Shown piece after piece: positions 1 to 9,230 of a DNA stretch of 64,000 nt (position 1 is its first letter; each line of letters starts with the position of its first letter). A model generated the notes under the pieces. That model ran no database searches. It was not told the origin of the DNA and saw only the letters and a program-made list of their open reading frames with translations. The stretch is from positions 434,001 through 498,000 of the forward strand of contig NZ_FCOA02000001.1 of assembly GCF_001544875.2 (NCBI RefSeq). The letters are read 5' to 3'. Position numbers and translations under genes: made by a program. Source of the DNA: Caballeronia hypogeia. Lineage in GTDB: Bacteria > Pseudomonadota > Gammaproteobacteria > Burkholderiales > Burkholderiaceae.

Positions 1-596
1 CTGCCCGACAGGCCGTTGAAGTCCGGCGACGTGTACTGCACCGCGTTGTTCCAGCCCGAATCGCCGATCACGCCCTGATCCGTGCGATACGTCGGGAACG
101 TGCCGGCGCCGAGGAACACGTGATAGACCATCGGCGAGAAGACGTACGAGTCGACGAACGGGTTGAAGAGAATCGTCGAGACGAAGAGTTGCGTGGTCAG
201 GCGGCCCGTCGTGAGGGTGCCGATCGGGCCTTGAATGCCTACGTACGAGTTACGCGCGAAGAAGGTATCGCCCTGGAATCGGCCATACTGGCCGTTCTGC
301 GCGCGGAAGAAGCTTTCCAACGTGAAGATGGCCTTGTAGCCGCCGCCCAGATCTTCGGCGCCCTTCAAGCCCCAGTACGACGTCGACATGCCGCCGCCGC
401 TCACGTTCCATGCGCGATCGCCGCCCGGAAATTTCTGAGCGCCGACCCATTCGTCGACCTGCCCGTACAGCGAAACGCTCGACTGCGCGTGTGCCGCGCC
501 CGCGGCAAAAAGGCCGAGCATGGCTGCGGCGACTGCGGTGGCCTTGACCGTTGCTCTCACCGTAGTCTTCGGCGCACGGTTGACGGTTGACTTCAT
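1..596 (-). CDS. Gram-negative porin, 3' part cut by window edge
   Basis: N-terminal 198 codons of an outer-membrane trimeric porin (OmpC-like family of Burkholderiales), which forms a general diffusion channel. The start at 596 has a strong ribosome site (GACAGGAG) just upstream. Residues 1-37 form a signal peptide ending AHA before QSSVSLYGQ, the typical mature porin start. Further in are family hallmarks: GGGMSTSYWGLKG, an EDLGGGYKAIFTLES strand and RNSYVGIQG. The rest of the barrel lies outside the window. Substrate preference cannot be told from this part. Confidence 0.93.
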   Translation of the reverse strand, partial: MKSTVNRAPKTTVRATVKATAVAAAMLGLFAAGAAHAQSSVSLYGQVDEWVGAQKFPGGDRAWNVSGGGMSTSYWGLKGAEDLGGGYKAIFTLESFFRAQNGQYGRFQGDTFFARNSYVGIQGPIGTLTTGRLTTQLFVSTILFNPFVDSYVFSPMVYHVFLGAGTFPTYRTDQGVIGDSGWNNAVQYTSPDFNGLSG

Positions 597-1117
597 GAAC
601 TCTCCTGTCTTTGTCGAAAATTGAAAACTTGGCGGGCGAGGGGCGTTGCACTCGCCTCGTCTGACCGGCGTGACGGTTTAATGGGCGAGAGAGGCATCGC
701 GTGTGGAGCGGCACCATCTTTACGGACCATTTATCCGGTCAAAAATGTTTTTGGTTATTACGGGTATAGCGATCTGGATAATGCCGACCGTACGCACTCG
801 CAGCAAAACGCCCGCTGTCGCGCGTGCGGGTCGATTTCGCTGAAAGCAATGCCTGACGAAGCGAGCGCCGACGCGCCTCAGCGACATCGAAATCAATTTG
901 AAATGTTGGAAAAGAGACTTTTCCTGACGCAGTCGCATTGTCCGCGCGGGGAATACGCAGCGGGATGCTCGAAAGAAAATCGATGTTCGACTGTGGCGAG
1001 ATTACGTCAGCGTGACGGCCGAACTAGACGCGCGATTATTTTTTTGTCTTGCGTAGCCGCCGACGCGACGCGCGTCGATGACGCGGATCGGACCCTTGAA
1101 TTGAACCGCGGGAAGAA
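597..1117. other. Intergenic region, no gene recognised
   Basis: About 520 bases between two minus-strand genes. It holds the porin leader and presumably its promoter. Open frames here look like chance high-GC frames, with Arg-rich composition and no motifs. No RNA or repeat stands out. Confidence 0.5.
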
Positions 1118-1486
1118 TCAGTTGCGATAGTTCGCGTTGGCGGGCGTGCGCGAATCGTCGGCCGGACGGCCGGGCGGCCGCGGCAGGCTACGTTCTTCGT
1201 TGTAACGCGTGATGTCGGCGCGGATCGACCCCGCGCCGCGCAGGGGAACCGCCTGGTCGACACGCGGCACCGGACGGACTTCGGCGCTTACGGGCGTCAA
1301 ACCGTCTTTCGCGGCAACCGGCGTGTAGTGCAACGATTGCCTGCTGTTTGCAGAATCGCTGAAAACCGCCGACGACAGCCATTCCGCGCGGGGGCCTGCA
1401 AGGGCGAACGAACCCGCCACCGCTAGCGCGCCGAGCGCTGCGGAAACGAAAAGCCGGGTAGTCTTGCGAAAGCCAGTAAGCGCCAT
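1118..1486 (-). CDS. Small exported protein of unknown function
   Basis: 122 codons. The N-terminus (MALTGFRKTTRLFVSAALGALAV) has basic residues followed by a hydrophobic stretch, so it looks like a signal peptide or membrane anchor. The rest is polar, Arg/Pro-rich and lacks cysteines, with a C-terminal RPPGRPADDSRTPANANYRN tail. I recognise no domain. It stands alone, divergent from the symporter gene. Codon use matches the neighbours, which supports coding, but function is unknown. Confidence 0.6.
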   Translation of the reverse strand: MALTGFRKTTRLFVSAALGALAVAGSFALAGPRAEWLSSAVFSDSANSRQSLHYTPVAAKDGLTPVSAEVRPVPRVDQAVPLRGAGSIRADITRYNEERSLPRPPGRPADDSRTPANANYRN

Positions 1487-2015
1487 GTCGAAACTGCGTG
1501 CGTCCGACCCTATTCCCGTCCGCGATATCGGCAGCGTCTGGCCGTCGATTCAGTCGGACAACCGGCCGTAGTCGGAACTTCCGGGTCATGCCATCGAAGA
1601 CGATGCAAAAGACCCGCCGGCCGGTGTATCCCACAATTTATTTCGCGCCGCGGCGACAGTCGAGCCAAAAAGTGTTAGGCCTGCTCGATGGTTGTAACAC
1701 CATGTTACGTCAGAGTTTTTCGGGTTCCGCGAGCGTTTCGGACGACCAATCATGTGATGAAATTTCTGCTCTATTTTCCTCATTTGGCTGGGCGTTGCCG
1801 GTCGATAAAGAGGCGTGCGTACCGGCGTGAATGTTGCTAATCGACGGACGGCTGAACGAATTGATCCGACGCTTTCATGCGCGAATGGAATCAATGAATC
1901 GATGAAATGAATTTGCCAATTTAATCGGGTACAAGCGAAAATCATGGTTTTCCATGACTTGACGCCGGAAACGCCGGTCGCGGCGGCCCGACACGTCCGA
2001 GTGCGAGAATCTTGA
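1487..2015. other. Divergent intergenic region with a small palindrome
   Basis: 529 bases between the minus-strand small exported protein and the plus-strand symporter, so promoters in both directions are expected. The only structure I see is the palindrome GTAAC-ACCAT-GTTAC at 1694-1708, a possible operator. The last 150 bases before the symporter start are less GC-rich. Confidence 0.4.
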
Positions 2016-3035
2016 ATGGCACGGCCCAAACTTCTTCCTGACAATTTCACGCTGGCGCTGATCGGCACGGTCATCATCGCGAGCTTCCTGCCGTGCCGCG
2101 GCGGCGTGGCGGTGGCGTTCAACTGGATCACGAATGTCGCCATCGGCCTGCTGTTCTTTCTGCACGGCGCCAAGCTTTCGCGCGAGGCGATCATTGCCGG
2201 CGCGACGCACTGGCGCTTGCATTTGGTCGTCCTCTTGAGCACTTTCGCGCTGTTTCCGGTGCTCGGGCTCGTGCTCAAGCCGGTGCTGATGCCGCTCGTG
2301 ACGCCCGCGCTCTACACCGGCATCCTGTTTCTTTGCACGCTGCCATCCACCGTGCAGTCTTCCATTGCCTTCACTTCCATGGCCAAGGGCAACGTGCCGG
2401 CCGCAGTGTGCAGCGCGTCCGCTTCGAGTCTGCTCGGCATCTTCATTACGCCAGCGCTCGTCGGGCTGGTCGTGAGCAATCATGGCGCGACGACCGGCTC
2501 GCCGTGGCACACCGTCGGCAATATCACGCTGCAGTTGCTCGTGCCGTTCATTGCCGGGCAATTGCTGCGGCCGGCGATCGGTAGGTGGATCGACCGACAT
2601 CGGTCGATGCTCAAGTTCGTCGATCAGGGCTCGATTCTGCTGGTCGTGTACGTTGCATTCAGCGAAGCAGTGAACGAAGGCATCTGGCATTCGATCTCGC
2701 TCGCGACACTCGCCGGCCTGCTCGCGGTCAATGTCCTCCTGCTCGCGGCCGCGCTCTGCATCACGGCGTTCACGGCCAAGCGACTCGGCTTTTCCCGCGC
2801 CGACCAGATCACGATCATTTTCTGCGGCTCGAAGAAGAGCCTGGCTTCCGGCATTCCGATGGCGAAAGTGATCTTCGCTTCGCACGCAGTCGGCGCGGTC
2901 GTGCTCCCGCTCATGCTCTTCCATCAGATCCAGCTCATGGTGTGCGCCGTGCTCGCGCAGCGCTGGGGCGCACGCAAGACGGCCTCCGAACCGGTCCGCG
3001 AAAACAAGCGCGTGGGAACGCCCGCGCGCCACTGA
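2016..3035 (+). CDS. Bile acid:sodium symporter-like carrier (SBF-like)
   Basis: 339-residue inner-membrane protein of about ten hydrophobic segments, in the bile acid:sodium symporter (BASS)/SBF-like superfamily. Family features include the N-terminal NWITNVAIGLLFFLHGAKLS segment, the FLCTLPSTVQSSIAFTSMAKGN segment (the conserved core crossing region) and a late GSKKSLASGIPMAK stretch. The length fits the YfeH-type bacterial subgroup. The natural substrate is unknown, as for most bacterial members. It is monocistronic and followed by a terminator at 3077-3100. Confidence 0.88.
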   Translation: MARPKLLPDNFTLALIGTVIIASFLPCRGGVAVAFNWITNVAIGLLFFLHGAKLSREAIIAGATHWRLHLVVLLSTFALFPVLGLVLKPVLMPLVTPALYTGILFLCTLPSTVQSSIAFTSMAKGNVPAAVCSASASSLLGIFITPALVGLVVSNHGATTGSPWHTVGNITLQLLVPFIAGQLLRPAIGRWIDRHRSMLKFVDQGSILLVVYVAFSEAVNEGIWHSISLATLAGLLAVNVLLLAAALCITAFTAKRLGFSRADQITIIFCGSKKSLASGIPMAKVIFASHAVGAVVLPLMLFHQIQLMVCAVLAQRWGARKTASEPVRENKRVGTPARH

Positions 3036-3076
3036 AACGCACCTGCCCTGCCTCATCTTCACTCCCTCCTCTGACG

Positions 3077-3100
3077 AAGGCCGCCGTGTGCGGCCTTTGT
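3077..3100 (+). terminator. Rho-independent terminator of the symporter gene
   Basis: Stem AAGGCCGC / GCGGCCTT with a short loop, followed by TTTGTGT. It lies 42 bases after the symporter stop codon. Confidence 0.75.
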
Positions 3101-3342
3101 GTCATTTGAGCCTGCCCCTGGGCGGGTGTCGATTCGGCCGAATGGCATAAGCCTGAACGCCTGCCTGTTCGCATGAAGTTGCGGATGAATCCAGTCCGTC
3201 GTCCGACGTTTGCGCCTACGCCTTTTGGCCGACTGGCGGGCCGGGCATGTGCCTTGCCACACTTCTGTTCAGAGGCGTGCGAAACGAACGTGACGCACGC
3301 CTTGAGGACTCCACGCGACCCAAGTCAAAAATGGAACGAACG

Positions 3343-4380
3343 ATGAACCTGGTCGAGCATCAGGCGACGGCATCCGCGTTGCGAGCGTTTCTCGACGAAA
3401 TGTCTTATGAGCGAGGCAGCGCTCCGGACGCGGGAAGCGCACTGCGCGCGCTCATCGACGCACGCCTCGACCGGTTGCCACTGCCGGGGCGTGGCAATAC
3501 CGCGGAGCGCTGGCGCGCGCTGGGTACAGTCGCAGCGTTCGACCTCTCGCTCGTCAAGCTGTACGAAGGCCATACCGACGCCCTCGCGATCCTCGCCGAA
3601 CTCTCCGCGGGGCATCCGGACGCTGGCAGCGCGTGGGCCGTGTGGGCGGCGGAGCCGCCTGACGCACGGCTTGCGGCGCTGGGGCCCGCCGAAACCGAGA
3701 CAGTGCTGCTGCATGGCACGAAGGCCTGGTGCTCCGGAGCCGCCTCGGTTACGCATGCGCTTCTGACCGCGTGGAACGAGCGGAACGAACCGGTTCTCGC
3801 CGCCGTCGACTTGCGCCAGCCGGGCGTGCAGGTTACCGATGCCGGCTGGCAGGCCGTCGGCATGAAAGCGAGCGCCAGTGTCGATGTTCGCTTCGAGCGC
3901 GTGCCCGCCCGACGCCTCGGCGCGCCGCGCGCCTATCTCGAGCGCCCCGGATTCTGGCAAGGCGGCGCCGGGATCGCCGCGTGCTGGTTCGGTGCGGCGG
4001 CCGGGATCGCCGCGTTCGTCGCTCGCGACGCCCGGCGGCGGCCGGGTCACCACAAACTGGTTCATCTCGGCGCTATCGACGTGACGCTCAGCGCCACTGC
4101 GGCGCTGCTGCGCGAGACGGCGGCATTCATCGATCGCCAGCCACAGGCGGATTCAATGCTCCAGGCAATGCGCGCCCGTCTCGCCGCGGAACGCACGGCC
4201 ACATGCGTGGTTGAGCGGGCCGGCCGCGCGCTGGGGGCGGGGCCGCTATGCCGCGACGCACATTTCGCGCAACTCATGGCGGACTTACCGGTATTCATTC
4301 GACAAAGCCACGCCGAGCGGGACGAAGCTTCGCTCGCCGAGCGTGTCATCGCGGAGGAAAGGATTTCATGGCAAGTGTGA
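3343..4380 (+). CDS. Acyl-CoA dehydrogenase-like flavoprotein
   Basis: About 345 residues from the ATG at 3343, which has a GGAA ribosome-site-like sequence 7 bases ahead; 3331 is an alternative start. Family features: LLHGTKAWCSGA (the middle beta-domain loop, usually NGxKxWxSGA), VGMKASASVDVRFERVPA, and a C-terminal segment ending FIRQSHAERDEASL typical of ACAD C-domains. The protein is shorter and more diverged than fatty-acid ACADs, so the substrate may not be an ordinary acyl-CoA. It overlaps the next gene by 13 bases. Its partners are a PIG-L deacetylase and a NodS-like methyltransferase, which points to tailoring of a small acylated or N-acetylated compound rather than beta-oxidation (inference). 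Confidence 0.8.
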   Translation: MNLVEHQATASALRAFLDEMSYERGSAPDAGSALRALIDARLDRLPLPGRGNTAERWRALGTVAAFDLSLVKLYEGHTDALAILAELSAGHPDAGSAWAVWAAEPPDARLAALGPAETETVLLHGTKAWCSGAASVTHALLTAWNERNEPVLAAVDLRQPGVQVTDAGWQAVGMKASASVDVRFERVPARRLGAPRAYLERPGFWQGGAGIAACWFGAAAGIAAFVARDARRRPGHHKLVHLGAIDVTLSATAALLRETAAFIDRQPQADSMLQAMRARLAAERTATCVVERAGRALGAGPLCRDAHFAQLMADLPVFIRQSHAERDEASLAERVIAEERISWQV

Positions 4381-5159
4381 CCATCCAGACGCCGAAGGAT
4401 CGACCGGCCAACGACCGCGAGATATCCGGCAAGGGCACTCCGGAAGCGGCATGGCAGGGGTGGGCGCGGCTCGGCGCGCTGCCCGAGGTCGATCCGGGCG
4501 AGCTCGTGCCCTTCGGCGCGAGAGCTGTCGTCGTTGCGCCACACCCCGACGACGAAGTGCTAGGCACCGGCGGACTGCTCGCGCGTCTGTCGGAGATCAG
4601 CCGGAACATTCTGATTATCGCCGTGACGGACGGCACAGCGAGCCACCCGGATTCGCGCGAATGGCCACCGGATCGCCTTGCGCGCGTACGTCCGCAGGAA
4701 ACAAGGGAAGCGCTGCAGCGCTTGCATCTGCGTCAGGTGCAAGTTGTCCGGCTGGGCCTGCAAGATGGCGACGCAGCTCAGTTCGAAGCGGAGTTATTAG
4801 GATCACTATCAAATCATCTTCAACCAGGCGATATCGTTTTCACTACGTGGCGCTATGATGGGCACCCCGACCACGAGGCGGCCGGGCGCTCCGTCCATTC
4901 CGTGGCCGATGCGCTCGAACTGCCTTGCGTCGAAGTGCCGCTCTGGACGTGGCACTGGGCGTCGCCGGACGATACGCGCGTGCCATGGAGCCGTGCTCGC
5001 CGCATCGTTCTGGACGACGCCACGCACGCCCGAAAACTTCGGGCCGTGCAGGCTTTCCGGAGCCAGATCGAACCCGATGCCGGAACAGGTCATGCGCCAG
5101 TCCTGCCTGAGCATGTGCTGGCCCGACTGACCCGGCCTTTCGAAGTTGTACTCATATGA
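4368..5159 (+). CDS. PIG-L (LmbE) family deacetylase
   Basis: 263 residues. The start at 4368 is set by the strong GGAGGAAAGG site just upstream and lies inside the end of the preceding gene. Zinc-binding motifs of the PIG-L/LmbE fold are visible: VVVAPHPDDEVLGTGG near residue 55 and the distal DGHPDHEAAG near residue 165. The family removes N-acetyl groups from GlcNAc-containing or related small molecules (e.g. MshB, BshB, GlcNAc-PI deacetylase). The substrate here is unknown. The stop codon overlaps the next start (ATGA), so translation is coupled. Confidence 0.9.
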   Translation: MASVTIQTPKDRPANDREISGKGTPEAAWQGWARLGALPEVDPGELVPFGARAVVVAPHPDDEVLGTGGLLARLSEISRNILIIAVTDGTASHPDSREWPPDRLARVRPQETREALQRLHLRQVQVVRLGLQDGDAAQFEAELLGSLSNHLQPGDIVFTTWRYDGHPDHEAAGRSVHSVADALELPCVEVPLWTWHWASPDDTRVPWSRARRIVLDDATHARKLRAVQAFRSQIEPDAGTGHAPVLPEHVLARLTRPFEVVLI

Positions 5160-5776
5160 TCACAGACAACAAAAATACTAAGCAGTACTTCGATGATCTA
5201 TATCGCGGCAGCGACGACCCCTGGAAGATCAGGAATCGCTGGTATGAACGGCGCAAGCGCACGCTCACGCTCGCCTCGCTTCCCCACGAACGCTACGGGC
5301 GCGTGTTCGAGCCTGCGTGCGGCAACGGGGAACTGACCGCGCAGCTCGCCCCACGCTGCGAGGAACTTGTCGCAACGGACGTCGCCGAGGACGCCGTCGC
5401 GCTGACACGCCGGCGCGTGGCGGAATTTCCGCACGTCAAAGTCCAGCAGATGGTTCTCCCTGATTCATGGCCGGGAGGCACGTTCGACCTGGTCGTGCTC
5501 AGCGAGATAGGTTATTACCTTGACGAACCGCAGCTATGGCATATCGTCGAACACATCCATCAGAGCTTGTCGCGCGACGGCGCGGTAGTCGCGTGCCATT
5601 GGCGTCGCCCTATCGAAGGCTGGACGCAGAATGGCGACGAAGTGCACGCGAAACTACGTGGCCGCATGAGTCTGCCGCTGCTCTGCCACTACTGGGACGA
5701 CGATCTCGTGCTCGATGTCTGGACACCCGACAAACAATCCGTCCACGACCGAGAGGCGCTTCGAAGTGTTTTTTGA
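5156..5776 (+). CDS. NodS-like SAM-dependent methyltransferase
   Basis: 206-residue class I methyltransferase of the NodS type. It has the characteristic N-terminus YFDDLYRGSDDPWKIRNRWYE, then motif I FEPACGNGELTAQLA (SAM binding, about residues 51-65), an acidic ATDVAEDAV motif II and LVVLSEIGYYL. NodS N-methylates the deacetylated glucosamine end of rhizobial Nod factors. Here, directly after a PIG-L deacetylase, an analogous deacetylate-then-N-methylate order is plausible but unproven. It is the last gene of the three-gene operon, and no clear terminator follows. Confidence 0.88.
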   Translation: MITDNKNTKQYFDDLYRGSDDPWKIRNRWYERRKRTLTLASLPHERYGRVFEPACGNGELTAQLAPRCEELVATDVAEDAVALTRRRVAEFPHVKVQQMVLPDSWPGGTFDLVVLSEIGYYLDEPQLWHIVEHIHQSLSRDGAVVACHWRRPIEGWTQNGDEVHAKLRGRMSLPLLCHYWDDDLVLDVWTPDKQSVHDREALRSVF

Positions 5777-5960
5777 CTTTTACTAAACAAACAAACCGCA
5801 AGGAATCTCATATATAACAAGGCTCTACTGGTTTTCTCCAATTCGTTGAACGGTGCTTTTCGAGTTTTTTACTATACAATCGCCGTCAACAAGCGAATCG
5901 GGTCGTGCGCGATAAACATTATGCCGGCCAGAAGAACACGCGGAGACAGAGAACACCACG

Positions 5961-6980
5961 ATGGCCACAACCATTCGCGATGTCGCGCGCGCGGCAAGCG
6001 TCTCGATCGGGACGGTTTCGCGCGCGCTCAAGAATCAACCGGGCTTGTCCGAGGCAACGCGCGTACGCGTCGTCGAGGTTGCACAGCAATTGGGCTACGA
6101 CTCCGGACAGTTGCGCACGCGCATTCGCCGCGTGACGTTCCTGCTGCATCGGCAGCACAACAATTTCGCCGTCAGCCCCTTTTTCTCGCACGTGCTGCAC
6201 GGCTTCGAGGAAGCCTGTCGCGAGCGGCGGCTCGTGCCGTCGGTGCTCACCGCCGGCCCCACGCACGATCTCGCCCAGCAAATGCGCTTGCACGCACCCG
6301 ACGCCATCGCGGTCGCGGGCTTCGTCGAACCGGAACTGCTCGCCCATCTTCATGCGCTCGCGCGTCCGACCGTGCTCATCGACCTGCGCGCGCCAGGGTT
6401 TCGCTCGGTGAATATCGACAACGTGAAAGGCGCGTCGCTCGCCATGCAGCATCTGTTCGGCAAGGGCAAACGGCGTATCGCCTTCATCGGCGGATCGCTT
6501 GCGCACTACAGCATCGCGCAGCGTGCGCTCGGGTATCGGAAGGCTTATTTCGACGCGGGCCTGCTCTTCGATCCGACGCTGGAAATCACCACGCAGCCTG
6601 GCCTGCCCGCCGATCTCGCCGCCGCCGACGCCATGGAGCGCCTGATCGCCGACGCCCGCGCGCAATCCATGCCGCTGCCCGACGCCGTTTTCGCCTATAA
6701 CGATGCAGCGGCCCTCGCCGCAATGCGCGTCTGCCTCGCGCACGGGCTGCGCGTGCCGGATGACATCGCGTTCGTCGGTTTCGACGATATCCCGGCGGCC
6801 GCGCAGAGCATGCCGCCGCTTTCGACCGTGACCGTCGACAAGGAAGCGCTCGGGCGCCGCGGCGTCGAGTTGCTGCTGGAAGATCCATCGAGCGCGCCGA
6901 GCCACGCCGACACGCTCGTCGCCGTCAATTTCGTTCCGCGCGCGAGCTCGGGCACGAAACAGGACATCAGGACGCCATGA
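5961..6980 (+). CDS. LacI-family transcriptional regulator
   Basis: 339 residues. Residues 1-50 form the LacI headpiece (TIRDVARAASVSIGTVSRAL, then the hinge region). A periplasmic-binding-protein-like ligand domain follows, with typical stretches such as DNVKGASLAMQHLF, RRIAFIGG and VPDDIAFVGFDDIPAAAQSMPPLSTV. Its stop overlaps the start of the AGE-family enzyme gene (ATGA), so it is the first gene of the sugar operon and probably autoregulates it. The inducer is likely the pathway sugar (inference). Confidence 0.93.
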   Translation: MATTIRDVARAASVSIGTVSRALKNQPGLSEATRVRVVEVAQQLGYDSGQLRTRIRRVTFLLHRQHNNFAVSPFFSHVLHGFEEACRERRLVPSVLTAGPTHDLAQQMRLHAPDAIAVAGFVEPELLAHLHALARPTVLIDLRAPGFRSVNIDNVKGASLAMQHLFGKGKRRIAFIGGSLAHYSIAQRALGYRKAYFDAGLLFDPTLEITTQPGLPADLAAADAMERLIADARAQSMPLPDAVFAYNDAAALAAMRVCLAHGLRVPDDIAFVGFDDIPAAAQSMPPLSTVTVDKEALGRRGVELLLEDPSSAPSHADTLVAVNFVPRASSGTKQDIRTP

Positions 6981-8248
6981 ACATGACCGCCTCACCGGCC
7001 GTTACAGCAATCGAGGAAATCGAGGAAAGCGCGCCGGCACCACGCGCGCTCGACTTCCGCAGCCGCGACTTCCTGCTCTCGCACGTGCGCGACACGCTCG
7101 CGTTCTACGCGCGCGAGGCTCGCGACCCATCCGGCGGCTTCTTTCACTTCTTCAAGGACGACGGCAGCGTGTACGACCGCACGACGCGCCACCTCGTCAG
7201 CAGCACGCGCTTCGTCTTCAATTACGCGATGGCGTACCGGCATTTCGGCGACGCCTGCTATCAGGACGACGCGCGTCACGCTTTCCGATTCCTGCGCGAC
7301 GCCCACTGGGACGCTCAGCTCGAAGGCTACGACTGGGAAATCGAGTGGCGCGGCGGCCAGAAGCGCACGCTCGACGGCACGCGCCACTGCTACGGCATGG
7401 CCTTCGTGCTGCTCGCCTGCGCGCACGCGGCGATGGCCGGCGTCGACGAAGCGAAACCGCTGATCGGCGAAACCTTCGCGTTGATGGAGAAGCGCTTCTG
7501 GGACGCAGACGCCGGCCTGTACGCCGACGAAGCCACGGCCGACTGGCAGCTTTCCGACTATCGCGGGCAGAACGCCAACATGCACGCGACCGAGGCGCTG
7601 CTCGCCGCGTACGAGGCGACCGGTCATGTGATCTATCTGGATCGCGTGTCGATCATCGCCGCCAATATCACGATGCGGCAGGCGCGGCTTTCGAACGGCA
7701 TGGTGTGGGAGCACTTCCATCGCGACTGGTCGGTCGACTGGCACTACAACGAATCGGACAGCTCGAACATTTTCCGGCCGTGGGGTTTTCAGCCCGGGCA
7801 TCAGACCGAATGGGCCAAGCTGCTGCTGATTCTGGAGCGGCATCGCGCGTTGCCGTGGCTCGCGCCGCGCGCCATCGAACTGTTCGATGCGGGCTTCGGC
7901 CGCGCGTGGGACAGCCGTCACGGCGGCCTGTATTACGGCTTCGGCCCGGACGACACCATCTGCGACCACGACAAGTATTTCTGGGTGCAGGCGGAAAGCT
8001 TCGCGGCGGCGGCGCTGCTCGGCGCGCGCACGGGCCGCGAGCGTTTCTGGGATTGCTACGACGAACTCTGGCGCTATAGCTGGGCGCACTTCGTCGATCA
8101 CGAACACGGCGCGTGGTATCGCATTCTCACGTGCGACAACCGCAAGTACGGCGACGAGAAAAGTCCCGCCGGCAAGACCGACTATCACACGATGGGCGCG
8201 TGCTACGAAGTGCTGAACGCGCTCTCTTCGTCTCAAATCTCACGGTGA
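6977..8248 (+). CDS. AGE-family sugar epimerase/isomerase
   Basis: 423 residues of the N-acylglucosamine 2-epimerase (AGE) superfamily, an (alpha/alpha)6 barrel. Recognisable stretches are FFHFFKDDGSVYDRTTRHLVSS, RHCYGMAFVLLA, NANMHATEALLAAYEATG, FRPWGFQPGHQTEWAKLLL and DHDKYFWVQAESFAA, containing the conserved His residues used for proton transfer at C2. The family includes D-mannose isomerase, GlcNAc 2-epimerase and cellobiose 2-epimerase. With a sugar kinase directly downstream and no N-acetylsugar genes nearby, mannose to fructose isomerisation is my preferred reading. Confidence 0.88.
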   Translation: MNMTASPAVTAIEEIEESAPAPRALDFRSRDFLLSHVRDTLAFYAREARDPSGGFFHFFKDDGSVYDRTTRHLVSSTRFVFNYAMAYRHFGDACYQDDARHAFRFLRDAHWDAQLEGYDWEIEWRGGQKRTLDGTRHCYGMAFVLLACAHAAMAGVDEAKPLIGETFALMEKRFWDADAGLYADEATADWQLSDYRGQNANMHATEALLAAYEATGHVIYLDRVSIIAANITMRQARLSNGMVWEHFHRDWSVDWHYNESDSSNIFRPWGFQPGHQTEWAKLLLILERHRALPWLAPRAIELFDAGFGRAWDSRHGGLYYGFGPDDTICDHDKYFWVQAESFAAAALLGARTGRERFWDCYDELWRYSWAHFVDHEHGAWYRILTCDNRKYGDEKSPAGKTDYHTMGACYEVLNALSSSQISR

Positions 8249-8253
8249 CAACG

Positions 8254-9165
8254 ATGGCAAGCGAGCAAACGAACTTCCCGCAATTCGTATCGGCCGGCGA
8301 CATCCTCACCGACATGATCCGCACGGACGTGTCGAGCTGGCTTTCGCGTCCGGGCGGCGCGGGCTGGAACGTCGCGCGCGCGGTGGCGCGACTCGGCCTG
8401 CCCACGGCCTCCGCGGGCTCGCTCGGCGTCGACAATTTCTCCGACGACCTCTGGGAAGCCAGCGTCGCGTCCGGCCTCGACATGCGCTTCATGCAGCGCG
8501 TCGAGCGTCCGCCGCTGCTCGCGATCGTCCACAAGACGCAGCCGCCCACTTATTACTTCATGGGCGAAAACGGCGCCGATCTGGCCTTCGATCCGTCGAA
8601 GCTGCCGTCCGGGTGGATGGAGCGGGTGAAATGGGCGCATTTCGGCTGCATCAGCCTCGTGCGCCAGCCGCTCGGCAGCACACTCGCGAAGCTCGCCGCG
8701 CAACTGCGCGAGCACGGCGTGAAGATCAGCTTCGACCCGAATTACCGCAATCTGATGGAGCACGGCTACGAGCCGATCCTGCGCAACATGGCGAGCCTCG
8801 CCGATCTCATCAAGGTGTCGGACGAAGACCTGCACATGCTGTTCAAGGGCATGCCCGAGGCGGAGGCGCTCGCGAAAATCCGTGCGATGAACCCGCAGGC
8901 CACCGTGCTCGTCACGCGGGGCTCGGCCGAAGCCACGCTCTACGCCGGCGACAAGCAGTACAACGCGCGCCCGCCGAGCGTCGAAGTGGCGGATACGGTC
9001 GGCGCGGGCGATGCGTCCATCGGCGGATTGCTTTACAGCCTGATGGCGCGCCACGGCGAATGGCCGGATCACCTGAAGTTCGCGCTCGCGGCGGGCGCGG
9101 CGGCGTGCAGACATTCCGGCGCGCATTCGCCCTCGCTGGAAGAGGTCGAGGAACTGCTTAAATAA
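8254..9165 (+). CDS. PfkB-family carbohydrate kinase (fructokinase-like)
   Basis: 303 residues from the ATG at 8254, five bases after the AGE gene stop. It is a ribokinase-fold enzyme with the N-terminal GG signature (RPGGAGWNVARAVARLG) and the C-terminal ATP/catalytic motif DTVGAGD at residues 247-253, whose Asp is the catalytic base. Sugar specificity cannot be read from sequence alone. Its place after a mannose-type isomerase suggests phosphorylation of fructose to fructose 6-phosphate. Confidence 0.88.
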   Translation: MASEQTNFPQFVSAGDILTDMIRTDVSSWLSRPGGAGWNVARAVARLGLPTASAGSLGVDNFSDDLWEASVASGLDMRFMQRVERPPLLAIVHKTQPPTYYFMGENGADLAFDPSKLPSGWMERVKWAHFGCISLVRQPLGSTLAKLAAQLREHGVKISFDPNYRNLMEHGYEPILRNMASLADLIKVSDEDLHMLFKGMPEAEALAKIRAMNPQATVLVTRGSAEATLYAGDKQYNARPPSVEVADTVGAGDASIGGLLYSLMARHGEWPDHLKFALAAGAAACRHSGAHSPSLEEVEELLK

Positions 9166-9230
9166 GCGTCGCACGCGTTACATATCAGCGTGCTAGCATG
9201 GATTCGTCCTTGCCCGGAGGCGAATCCATC

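Noticed and set aside
621..1130. 169-codon open frame in the region after the porin gene
   Set aside because: No ribosome site, odd composition and no motif; probably non-coding.
5844..5880. TTGAAC ... TATACA as the LacI operon promoter
   Set aside because: The spacer is 21 bases, too long for a normal sigma-70 promoter. The true promoter of the LacI gene was not identified.
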